Positions 54,459 through 64,000 of a stretch of 64,000 nucleotides of DNA are shown in pieces (positions within the stretch are counted from its first letter, which is position 1; every line of letters begins with the position of its first letter). Position numbers and translations under genes: made by a program. The DNA is from Biscogniauxia marginata. Lineage: Eukaryota > Ascomycota > Sordariomycetes > Xylariales > Xylariaceae. Location: positions 310,001 through 374,000 of the forward strand of contig MU404068.1 of NCBI GenBank assembly GCA_022695795.1. Direction: 5' to 3'. The notes under the pieces are model-generated. The model had not been told where the DNA came from, ran no database searches, and saw only the letters and a program-made list of their open reading frames with translations.

Positions 54459-57400
54459 TGCTTCTCGACTTGGTATTGATCTTACGGCTGGCACAACACT
54501 TGAGCTTGACGTGTTACTGGATCTATGTTCTGACTTGAGGCAGGGAAGAAGGCGTCAAGTGCTGTGGTGGCAAAGTGCTATCTCTGTCTGTTTCCGGGCA
54601 AACAACACAGACGTCCCAGAAAAGGTGTTCTGTGTCGACTCTTTATGGGCAGAGGTAAGTAGAAAGAAGGAGGGGTAGTGGAAATGAGCTGGGGGCAAAT
54701 ATTCCCGGTTCCACGTCTAGGGAGGAGGAGAGGAGGGACGAAGGGTACCCAGAAGGAGCAGGCATGGGACGTGCAGCCGGACTGCAGGAAATAAAAGGAC
54801 AGAAGGAAAGCTGTTGATAAGGGATAACTTTTAGTTCGGATATACAAGAGAGCTAGAATATCTCTCTTCCTACTTATTTACTAGTTTCTGCACCCCAGCC
54901 AGATAGACTGTTGGAGTATCAGAGATAGAAAAATAACAGAGACCATGAGTCGGATGTACCTGAGGAAAAAGAGTGGAGAGAAAATAGGTTAGGTTACATT
55001 CGAGCTACCCCGGTAAGTCCAGGTACCCCTTGCTACGCTACATACAGATGTGGGTTCACGGGCCAAGTAAAGGTCCACGCAACTCTCACCTCACTCCATC
55101 CACCCTGGGTACGTGCCTGGTGTAGATCTGGATATCTGGGCTCGCCCGTGTTAATGCAAGTCATCGTCATCCTCATTATCACCAACCAAAGTCCACTGTC
55201 ACGGAGCAGTTTGCACGGTGCAGTGCACCTAGTTAGTTATGCGTGCCGTGGCATGCGAACATACCCCAACAAGTCGGTGTTACTCGGCATTGGACGGGAA
55301 GTCGACTGATTCATAGCATCCATCCACGACGTTGAACAATCCTTCGATGCAGCCGCTTGTTACTGTGATATTCGGTTGCATGTGTCGGCACAGAAACGTA
55401 GCCTGCCTAACCAATGCATATCTATCTATTCTAGATCAGTAGGTTTAGATAATGTTGTTGTGGTCGTGGTCGTGGCGGTCTAGAGGCGAAAAGCTAAGAG
55501 CGCCTTGTTGTGCTTGCTGAGTACGTTCATTTCTTGCTCGTGCGCACACAAAAGAAGTGCCGACGTCAGCTCGCCCAGTCGTCAGTTCCCGTTATCTAGA
55601 CCTATACGCTCTTCAGAGCTGTTGCCACTCAATGAAATATTCTCGAGGTTTCTAAGCCTGGAAGCGTTAGGATCGTTAAAACTCAGAATCGTCCATGAGA
55701 TAGATCTACGCCTCTAAAAACGGTATTAAATGATTGGTCGAAAACCAGGTCAGTATTGTGGGGACAGAATGCCCCATATGGAGTTCGGTTTAACCGTGCG
55801 CTCGCCGCTAGTGGGGGATAGCGGACGTATCAGGGTGGCGCAAATCTTGTACCCGTTGCCCAATCGAGCGAACCCCTCGCATGGTGAGTTGTCGCTCGGA
55901 GCTCTGCGAGAGGGACAGACCACGCTAACTAGGTACATAAGCCTTGGGGAGTCGTTCGCTCCACCAACTCACAGCATGACAATCTGAACAACCTGAAAAT
56001 CTCGTTCCTCGACACTACATCTTCTTCCCCTCCTTCGAATGGACGGACTCGGCCAACGGCAACTCATTACAACACGCCTCCAGAACACGATGTGTTTATT
56101 GGGTCGGTCCCTGCTCGCTGCATTTTGACTAGATATGCGTCGACCTTGATGATCGGTCTACCTGGCCTGAGACTCGGATGTTGATAAACTTACGTACTCA
56201 AATCCTGTCAGATCTCCAATTGGGTGGTCATCGGAACGATCAACAGGCGTCAAAATCTTCACCTTGGCTCCACGGGATATAAAAGGAAGCGCTTTTTGGA
56301 TTATTGTTTTGAAATGCATGACACATAATTACTAACCGCCTTCCCTGTTGCACGACTCGGCCGTTGGACCACCGTGCAAAAAGAAGTTATCACTGACTTA
56401 GCGCAACAAACCTCCAATCTCGGCTATAAACTCCGCCGTGCCCGACACCGGAATTTTACTTGTCATGTTACTAGTAAGAACTGCTTACAGATACCCTAAC
56501 TTACAGTATGAATATTGCCAGTATGAATCTCAACTACCTACCCAAGGTACATGAACCCTCAACACGGCACCGCTCATCCGTCTTCGTCTATGCCCCTCCA
56601 TCCTTTCCGTTCCTAATCATGGAGCCAGTCGCCTGCTATGTCGGACGAAGACACCAGCACTCACTTCCGATATTAGAAACAATATATCACCCGTATTGGG
56701 GCGTTTGTGTCCCATGACCCGTCTTTTCGCACCTTCGATCTGCTTATCTCGAACCGGTAGGACTCTGTGCTTCTTATCGCACCCTGTGCCTCATACATAT
56801 GTGAGGGGAGGCGTTCTCACGACCTAACCCTACCGCAGCATAATGCAATGTGGGCTCGTTACAGTTGCTTGCCAACCAATCCGTGGGCCTCTCGCATGCG
56901 GCTAATTCTCCAAGCGATGCTAACGGCTGCGACAGGCCCGGCACTCCTGGGCTGACCGCATTAGCTTTTAGTAGCCCTCCGCATCTATCGGATGCTCATT
57001 CGTTTCCAATGTTGTCTAGGCCTCGCTTCGGTCAGCGATACCTTGAGCCCTGCTGCATTTCCTCGTAGCACTCTGGGTGGGTGCGCCGCACAGATACGAC
57101 GCGATGTTGTAGCCAGACCGTCATCTACTATCGGTTGCTGCCCTTGTCTGTGCACTTATTCGCGAACAAGTGCCCCGCTGGCACTTGAAGCTGTGATACT
57201 CGATATAGACGAAATGCTATGGAGGCTTCTTGGGAAGACGTCTAGTCTTCGCGCGGCTGAGATGCATGGAACGTGTTAATAAGTACACAATAATGCAAAC
57301 GGCCGTCATCAAAATACGGAATATGTGATTGGTCAATTGAGGGCGGGTTAGCTGGTCACATAGAGGTGCGTAATCAGTTACGCTTTCTCACCGTAGGCCT

Positions 57401-59439
57401 ATCCTATCCTATCCTTTAGCTTCAATCTTCTGCATGAAAACAAGGACCGTCTACTTCTGATATGGCTTTGTCATCCAACACGCCTATGCCTCGAGATATA
57501 GCAACACCTCCCGATGCATAGGCACATGGCATCATCTCGAACAGTGTATCAGTCCAGTCGTGAGACATTGGATGTTTTCTACCTCTGTCACCTTATATCT
57601 AGGAACTCACCGGCTGCATGTTCCGTCGAGCTATAGTATCCTACTTGCTGTCGGGGTAGTAGTCGTGAAGTAACCGAATCCCTAGTCCCTTGGCCGCAAA
57701 CTGACACCCTGATCTTGTCCTCACTAACTCTGCGCCCATCAAAGTCGCCATGCTGATTCGTAGATAACTAGCAACCTAGGTAGGTGACACAATTCGGCAC
57801 TGACGCAAATCCCACGCGGTGTCACGAATCATAATGCAGGCGCGGGCAGACATTGCAACGAGATATCAACGGTTTGGGAGGCGTATCCCGAGATTTTCCC
57901 CAACAGGAGGAGACAAAACCCGTACGGGCGCCCCTGGAAGCCCCCGAGAGGCGTACCTAACCTAGCACTGCGAATCCGTTCCGTGAGTGAGGGGAATCCT
58001 GTAGGTGCACCGAGTTCACATGCATATGTGACCTCGCGCGTCCATCGACGTTCCGCTTGGCTACATATATGCCGGGGATCGAGATGAAGAATGCGGGTTG
58101 AAATAATTACTACGACCCTATTTTACTACAGGACAAGCAAGCTGACCTCCTCCATATGTCGCACCGCTGCTGGCCTGCATGTCTTTAGAGGCCATAATAG
58201 ACGTTATCCGAGGCCCTTTTTTCCCTTCCATTTCTATTGAACCAATTATGCGAGTGAGAATATATATATTGATATTTGAAAACGAGAAAGCTCACGACAA
58301 CCGGGACCGAGTGCCTGCTCCTCCCTTGATATTTCGCGTCTTAGGTATCGCCCCACGGTGCTATACTTTCTCCCGCTGGGCTTCAACGTCTAGACTGGAT
58401 CACTTAGTAGTACACGGATGATATGGCATTTGACTCATCACAACGCCCGCATAATGACATACATGGTCATCATCTATGTCTACCCCAGCTTGCTCTACTG
58501 GGTGGCGTGAAGGAGCATAGCTTCCAATGCTCTCCCACACACACTCTCTCTCTCGCCTTTAAAAACTTCTTGAAAGTCTTCGATACAACCTTTCAGTAGC
58601 TCGTCAAGCATAAAACATCCTCTGCTTACCTATATAGGTAGTTAAGCCACCTTATCTTGGCCACGTTTTATGGAGTATAGATTTCTCCCTGGATGACTCG
58701 TATTACGGGGCTCTTTTAAGGGCGGATGAGCTTTACAGAGAAACTTTTCAGAAAGTCTTTTTTATGTTGCATATGTGAAATCGCTGTCCCTCCCTCTTGT
58801 CAACCACGTTTCTCGTAAAGGAGACGGAAAGTAGAGAGCGTATGCGGTCTCTCCGACCGCTGGTGAATGATTTTTTCGAAAGTGTCGTTTAGATGTATAT
58901 TTAGGTGCCTTTAGGGATATCACATCTAGGTTCAATCCCACCCAAATAGAGAAGTAAAAGAAAGAGGAGAAGAAGAGGAAGAGGAAGAAGAATTAACAGC
59001 TCGGATGTAGTATTTACAGTATATTGAAACGTCCGTATTGATCGCTCTGGGTGCTCTCTGTGACTAGTACTGCCTCATCTGAACGGTTTAGAACCGAAAA
59101 GGGGCGTAAAAAGGGGTCAACCTTTTCCGCATAGCGATGGTCGGATCTATTTGTTTCAACCTCACGTTTCCTAAATTATTTAGGTAACGCTCCAGTCTCT
59201 ATGACTGTGGAACTTCACTTGTATATCATTCCCAGTTTCCCACAAACGCGTGATGAAACCAATAATGAAATGCTATTGTCGTTATTTACTAGTAAGTGGG
59301 TAGGTAGGTAACCAAGAAAAATTCTTTTCCTTCCGCCTGTCGTCCACCATGGCAGCTAAATCATATAAATCTAAACCGCGGCTGACTACCCCTTTTTTCT
59401 TGCCTTTTTCTTTCCCCCTCCCCCCTTTTTTTTTGCGCC
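54459..59439. other. 4.9-kb gene desert
   Basis: Longest stretch without an intact gene. It sits between the MFS gene (-) and the end of the Gln/Thr-rich protein gene (-). It includes the possible regulator relic at 56850-57282, a TATCC run near 57402-57416, an ACCTAGGTAGGT motif at 57774-57785, TAGGTAGGTA at 59301-59310, and purine-rich AGAAG repeats at about 58955-58995. No other protein-like reading was found in either strand by eye. Confidence 0.5.
56850..57282 (+). pseudogene. Possible relic of a Zn2Cys6/AflR-like regulator gene
   Basis: Two adjoining open segments in different frames read like parts of one protein. The first (56850-57068) has SPSDANGCDRPGTPGL and SDAHSFPMLSRPRFGQRYLE, the look of a Ser/Pro-rich middle region. 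The second (about 57060-57279) has RRDVVARPSSTIGCCPCLCT, then SAPLALEAVILDIDEMLWRL, which recalls the Cys-rich, helix-forming C-terminal domain of AflR-type regulators of secondary metabolism. The DNA-binding Zn2Cys6 part is not found upstream, where stops interrupt all frames. I take this as a weak homology call from memory; it may be wrong. If true, it is a broken gene, because frame and 5' part are lost. Confidence 0.3.
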
Positions 59440-59772
59440 TTAAGTGCACTGCGGACCATCGAACAACTTCTCTAGCTCGGTCAACGACACCCCGATGATC
59501 CGCGACAGCCGCTTCTTCAGCTCGTCCACCGAGATCTCGCCCCGGTCCGGGCTCTTGCTGCTGTCCACCCTCCATCTCCGGCTCTGTTTCTGGCCCGAGC
59601 CCAGGCACACCCGGGGCATCTCCTCCTCTTCCTTCTCGGGCGGTACTTTCACCGGATCGACGAGACTAGTCGTCGTCGTCTTCGTCATCTTCGTTGTCTT
59701 CATTATCGTTTTCACTGGCGCTACCGCAGCGGCAGCGGTGCCGCTATCCCTATCCCTATCCCTATTCCTCGG

Positions 59773-59806
<34 letters not shown>

Positions 59807-61522
59807 ACCACCGACCCCCTCTTCTTCGTCACCGCCAGCGAGAAGCGCCGGGGGCTCTGCTGCTGCTGCTGCTGCTGCTGTTGTTGTTGTTGTTGTTGTT
59901 GTAATAACTCGACCCCCATCTGCGATGACCGCGACGATAGCGACGACGACGACGCCCGCGGGTCCAGGGCCGCGGGCTCGCTGATCACGTCGTCGGTCGC
60001 GGTGGGCAGGTCCAGCTCCGGACACACGCACCCGTCGTACTGCGGGATGCGGAAGCGCGCCCCGGCCCGGCGGTTCCACGACCAGCCCTCGCCGGCGCGG
60101 TGGAAGTCCGGCAGGGCGGCTGTGGCGTGGGTGGTGGTGGTGGTGGTGGTGGTGGTGGTGGGGTGTTGTTGTATTAGTAGTAGCGATAGACCGACCGACG
60201 TTCGCGGGGCGAGACTATGGGGCCGGATGAGTTTCTCGGGGCGTCCGGCTGCGAACCAGGACTCCTCGTTGAAGAGCTGGGCGACGCTGTAGGGATGACG
60301 GGGGTTAGGAGAGAATTTTGTGGTGGGGAGTTATTTTTGGTGTGATTTCAAGATGGGAAAGGGGGGCAGGTATGTAGGTGATTTAACTGACTAGTCGACC
60401 GGCATTGAATAATGGGTGCGGTGTTTCGGCCGGATCCGGTGGTAGTCCCAGTTCAGGGACTGCCTCCACGAGAGGCCGTCCTCGAACGAGAACGCCCCTC
60501 GCATCCGGGCGGCCTCTCTGATGGGCACCGGCACCCAACTGCCGAACACGGCGGCGATGAAGCTGTCGCCCAGTTCCATCTCCAGGTCCCCACCGTAGAA
60601 CGGCTCCGCCATGTTTCGCGTCAGGGACCGGCAATCTTTCCAGTAGACGGCATGGCCGAGCCTGGTTCGGGGGAAACGTGGTCAGCATCACGAATGTTAC
60701 CAATAACCGCAGATTTGGGGACCCCTACTCGTGCAAGATCGTTATAGTTGCCATGAAAGCCGTGAGGATATACTCCTCCCCGTGCGCCAGCCCCCTGCGC
60801 CTCAGATCCGCCAGCCGCCTCGGGAACTCGGCCGTAATGAGGATAGTCTGGTCGCGGTACCGGCGGTCCTTGCACGACCTGTCGAACCTCGCGATCATAT
60901 CGTATTTATCGAGTTCGTCGAGGGCCATGCCCCGCCGCGGATGCCGGCAGGTATACCCGACCCAGCCCTTCTGCGGGAACATGTCCGCGTCCAGCTGCCA
61001 CGTTATCGAGCTCGCAAGCTCGTTCCCCAGCCGCCTCTGCGCGGAGACCAGCCATTTCCTCTTGAGCTCCGGCGTCGCCCACGGGGCTCGATGGTGTCTC
61101 ACGATCGTCCGCGGGGCCGCCCGATGGTCATCCGTCGTGAAGGCCCCACCGGAGGCGCAGCTCGGCCCCCGTCCCGGATAGCTCTCGCTGAAGATGTCCT
61201 CGATGAGGAAATCGGAGAGCCACGGCAGCCCGGCGGACTCGACGATCCTGCTTGCCAGCAGTAAGGGTTGCTCGAGTTCTCTCCGCAGTTCCGGATCGGC
61301 GCCGACCCAGTTCGCGAAGACGGGGTGCACTTCACCGCGGAGGTCGAGAAACCTCCGCTCTGTCGTCCCTAAATATACATATCAGTTTATTTACTTTCTT
61401 TCTTTTCAAAATATGCTTCACCTACCTATCGCACCACATCTGACAAGCTCCACTTGATCCCATTTCTTGGGCGTCGAACCCGGCTGGGTCGCGACGACGC
61501 GGCCAAACGGGCCCTTTTTCAT
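59440..61522 (-). CDS. Unrecognised protein with Gln and Thr tracts
   Basis: Four exons on the minus strand: 61426-61522, 60729-61368, 60392-60661 and 59440-60286, over introns of 56, 67 and 105 bp, give 617 residues with all phases matching. The N-terminal half is globular and conserved-looking: KKGPFGRVVATQPGSTPKKW, then EVHPVFANWVGADPELRREL, SITWQLDADMFPQKGWVGYT, FPRRLADLRRRGLAHGEEYI, ELGHAVYWKDCRSLTRNM and RMRGAFSFEDGLSWRQSLNW, ending VAQLFNEESWFAAGRPEKLI. The second half is low complexity: a Thr run (ACC repeats, 60131-60160), about 16 Gln (CAA/CAG, about 59858-59903), another Thr run (ACG/ACC, about 59768-59815), acidic and Ser-rich parts, and a helical end DELKKRLSRIIGVSLTELEK. No catalytic motif is recognised. 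The donor of intron 3 (GTCAGT) is chosen by phase and is the least sure junction. Confidence 0.72.
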
Positions 61523-61944
61523 AGCCCGCGTCTCGGTCATCATTCATCACGTTGGTTTCCCATATTTGACACAGCACGGAGAATAAAGAGAAGATGGGGG
61601 GGGAGGTTTTATTATGAGCCCTCCCATTGTTCGAAAGCGTCTCGTTTACAAGGGCGGCCGAAACCTTTTAACAGAATCAACATTCCAACCCCATCGCAAG
61701 CGCGCCCACACTCCCTACGTTAGAGGGGCAAAATGCGCAGGAATGAGCGCCGAATTGTCTATCCTTTTATACAATAATCTATCCCTTCCCCCATTCTTTG
61801 CCAAATCCGGTAATCTTGCTTCTTGTCTAGGGTTCCTATCTATTCACAATCATTCTTTTGAGGTTTTATTATTATCCTTCTTTATGATAAAGCTTTTTAG
61901 GAGTTGGCCAGGTGGATAGGTACCTGTCATGTAGGCATTTTCCG
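61523..61944. other. Short intergenic region between two leftward genes
   Basis: 422 bp, AT-rich with T runs, holding the promoter of the Gln/Thr-tract gene and the 3' end of the inositol phosphatase gene. A G run (about 61594-61602) is the only marked structure. Confidence 0.5.
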
Positions 61945-63109
61945 TCAGCTCTCATATTCCATCTTGCCCTCTCCAATAACCCCCCAGAACTCCTGCACGA
62001 TCTCCTTCTGCCCGCTCGGCGCCCCGCGCACGGCGAGGTACTTGCGCTCGTCGATTTTGGGTTCCCAGACCCCCGGGTTGCCGCCGGCCATGATCCCACC
62101 CGCTTCGGATAGTATGCACCAGGCGGCGCATACATCCCAAGCCCAACATCCGCCCTCCCAGTACAGGTCCAGCTGGCCGGCGGCGACGGCGCACAGGTTC
62201 AGCGCGGCGCTGCCGAGGCTGCGCAGCGAGTGCACCATGGCGCCGCCGGTTTCCTTCGAGGCGCACAGCCGCTTGAACACGGCCGTCTTGAGCTCGTAGT
62301 TGGGGCCGTCGCGGTGGCTGCCCCACTCGATACCCAGGAGGCTGGAGTCCAGCCCGCCCAGGGGCGCCGGGTTCTTCGCCAGCGGCAGCTTGCTTTTCCG
62401 TCCCGCGCCGCCCTCGACCCCCCAGGCCGCGCCCTGTGTGAGGAACGCACCCTGCCCCCGGATCGCCGTCCACAGCTGGTCCTGCCAAGGGTTGTACACG
62501 ACGCCGACGGCGGGGACGCGGTCGACGGCGAGGCCGAGCGAGATGCAGGCGCTCGGGAAGCCGTGCACGAAGTTGGTGGTGCCGTCGATGGGGTCCACGA
62601 TGAAGGTCGGTACCGAGGTGATCTGCATGCCGGGCTTGTACGTCTCCTCGCCGATGAAGGCGAAGGTTGGGTAGGCCTTGGACAGGCGGGTTGAGACGAG
62701 GGTCTCGACTGCTTTGTCCGTCTCGGTCACGATGTCCACGGCTGCGTTATCGTGGTGGGAGGAGGGAGACACCTGTTAGCTTCTGCAACTTTTTGCATCA
62801 CGGTTGATGAGATTATTTTTAGATCTACGCTAGCGATTCTTTATGAGAGAGGCTAACATATTTGTTTCTCCTCGTGATATGTATAGTAAATGCAATATGT
62901 AATAGGTAGAAGAGTATACGACGGAGGGGCAAAGACGAATAAATGATGGCGGGGTATTAATCTTCAAGTTGGGGAGATGAAAATAACATACAGTTGATCT
63001 TCGTTCCCTGGTCAATATCCGTGGGGTTGGCGGCCAGCATCATCTGGCCAGCCTCATGGGCTACCGAAATGAGCGTGTCGTGTATCTCCTGTAGATTGAG
63101 ATCTGCCAT
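61945..63109 (-). CDS. Inositol monophosphatase family protein
   Basis: Two exons on the minus strand, 62992-63109 and 61945-62741, over a 250-bp intron (GTATGT..CGCAG), give 304 residues. The family removes phosphate from inositol phosphates, using two or three Mg ions. The metal-binding motifs are GEE at about 70-72, DPIDGTTNFVHGFP starting at residue 89, and the C-terminal WDVCAAWCILSEAGG with its Asp. The splice gives INSVDIVTETDKAVE, the standard first block. It resembles fungal QutG-type proteins, which sit in quinate clusters in some moulds; no other quinate genes are seen here, so plain inositol phosphatase is the safer reading. Length is slightly above the 270-290 usual because of an insert near WGVEGGAGRKSKLPLAKNP. 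It is divergent to the ribokinase gene, with 741 bp between starts. Confidence 0.93.
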
Positions 63110-63850
63110 AGCGTTCTTATTGCTGGTTAAAGTGTTAAAAAAGGAGGGAACGCGTGAGTTGGTGAAGATTATGAGAGAGCTACTTGCTATAGCTATATGA
63201 CATGGTGGGGAAGACGAGGGGCAGGTGGGCCAGTAGAGACCTGCAATTGGCTACATTGATACTTACTTATAACAGCACCTATAAGTACCGTATACTAAGA
63301 TTAGTAATAGTCCTGCTATACCTTTAATCCACATACTTTAATTCCTTTAACTCAATATGTTGAAACTAGAATATCAATCATTCATCGCATGGTATAAGAA
63401 CGTTCATCTCAAGTATACGTTCTTATAACAACCGGCTCTCGGCGGGCTTAGCCTCTGCGGGGGCGGGGTGTAACCGGCTCCGCTATTCTCCCAAAACCTT
63501 TAGCTATCAGCCGGGGGACGGTCGATTGTCGAGATATTCATGTTCACTACATGTTCACCTCATCTTCATCTCACCTCAACTCACTTGGACTCGCTCGATC
63601 AGAGAAGGCCACCTACTACTTCTTCATTTGGCGTTAAATCTCTCTGAAAAGTCTAGTTTCCACTGTAACTCAACAAAAGGTACGAAGAGTGAAGCAAGTT
63701 ACCTCATCTAACTTAACCTTACTTTCTCATAATATAACAGCCCCTAAACTACCTACACATAGGTAAATACAGGACCACTTCCGACTTATTCTCACCAATT
63801 GGTCGAACAGTTACTCTCCACCTCACTGCCAACGGTACTCAGTTCAGACC
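63110..63850. promoter_or_regulatory. Divergent promoter region with inverted repeat and GC-rich CreA-like sites
   Basis: 741 bp between the inositol phosphatase and ribokinase starts. TATAAGAACGT at 63393-63403 and its exact inverse ACGTTCTTATA at 63417-63427 flank a 13-base spacer. Just right of it is a GC-rich patch with GCGGGG twice in tandem (63457-63462 and 63463-63468), matching the SYGGGG consensus of the carbon-repressor CreA, bounded by two AACCGGCTC copies (about 63429 and 63472). Site identity is inference; the sequence matches are seen directly. Confidence 0.4.
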
Positions 63851-64000
63851 ATGGCGGCCAAGAAGACCCCGCTCATCACCGTCCTCGGCTCGCTGAACAT
63901 CGACCTGGTCTCGTACGTGCCGCACCACCCCCTGCCGGGCGAGACCCTCACGTCCAGCTCCTTCGCCGTCTCGCCCGGCGGCAAGGGCGCCAACCAAGCC
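63851..64000 (+). CDS. RBKS: Ribokinase (PfkB family), N-terminal part only
   Basis: The ATG at 63851 opens a frame that runs through the window edge; 50 residues are visible. They begin with a basic-polar MAAKKTP, then LITVLGSLNIDLVSYVPHHP, LPGETLTSSSFAVSPGGKGA and NQA. The VxGSxNxDLV strand and the PGGKGANQA signature of ribose binding are diagnostic of ribokinase within the PfkB family. The enzyme phosphorylates D-ribose with ATP for the pentose phosphate pathway. The ATP-site and the catalytic Asp lie outside the window. Confidence 0.9.
   Translation, partial: MAAKKTPLITVLGSLNIDLVSYVPHHPLPGETLTSSSFAVSPGGKGANQA

Noticed and set aside
58915..58950. GGTTCAATCCC resembling a tRNA T-loop
   Set aside because: No matching acceptor, D-arm or anticodon stem can be folded around it.
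59444..60292. 282-codon rightward frame rich in Val, Cys and Ser runs
   Set aside because: Mirror of the triplet repeats of the leftward Gln/Thr-tract gene, whose exons fit in phase and whose first half is protein-like.
1..64000. CRISPR arrays, insertion sequences, bacterial operons
   Set aside because: No spaced direct repeats, transposase motifs or bacterial gene packing; gene structure is that of a fungal nucleus.
61945..64000. Quinate-use cluster suggested by the QutG-like phosphatase
   Set aside because: No dehydroquinase, quinate dehydrogenase or Qut regulators within view, and the neighbour is a ribokinase.

Overview
The window is nuclear DNA of a filamentous ascomycete (Pezizomycotina). 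The class Sordariomycetes and the order Xylariales are my guess from overall gene style, not a computed assignment. The evidence is split genes with short introns (49-150 bp mostly, GT..AG, with CTAAC/TGAC-like branch sites), wide AT-richer intergenic spaces full of homopolymer and dinucleotide runs, and typical fungal families: a HET-domain protein, a GPI-anchored GH17 glucanase, a CSC1/OSCA-like channel, hamartin (TSC1) and a Leu5-type carrier. I find 21 protein genes (two cut by the window edges) and two possible gene relics. I see no rRNA, tRNA, CRISPR or intact transposon.

Layout. 1-7.2 kb: a truncated metallo-beta-lactamase-fold protein (-), an unrecognised 568-aa protein (+) and a GNAT acetyltransferase (+). 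8-18.6 kb: a secreted RNase T2 with seven exons (+), Sec62 (-), a gene-relic region, an unrecognised Ser/Pro-rich protein with a tiny overlapping uORF (+), a membrane-anchored histidine acid phosphatase (+) and a small single-pass membrane protein (+). 20-26 kb: a HET-domain protein (-), a CCDC124/Oxs1-type ribosome factor (+) and a mitochondrial CoA carrier of the Leu5 type (+). 27-42 kb: a PaaI-type thioesterase with a repeat-expanded linker (+), a TM9/EMP70 protein (-), a CSC1-like channel (-), a METTL4-type MT-A70 methyltransferase (+), mitochondrial ribosomal protein uL23m (-) and a DJ-1/PfpI protein (-). 43-54.5 kb: TSC1 (+), GH17 glucanase (+) and an MFS transporter (-). 54.5-59.4 kb is a gene desert holding a possible decayed regulator gene. 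59.4-64 kb: an unrecognised protein with Gln and Thr tracts (-), an inositol monophosphatase family protein (-) and the start of a ribokinase (+).

The genes do not form one pathway. Most are housekeeping (protein translocation, mitochondrial translation and transport, TOR signalling, endomembrane traffic), with accessory genes between them. I find no clear new multi-gene system. The best leads are local: very short exons (12, 14, 16 and 19 nt), one of which restores a KxD sorting signal; an ATGA-overlapping uORF; an 11-bp inverted repeat in the promoter shared by the inositol phosphatase and ribokinase genes; a lysine/glycine-rich repeat expansion inside an enzyme; two decayed genes; and a recurrent palindromic TACCTAGGTA-type motif in noncoding DNA. 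All exon borders were joined by hand from splice signals, frame and family resemblance.
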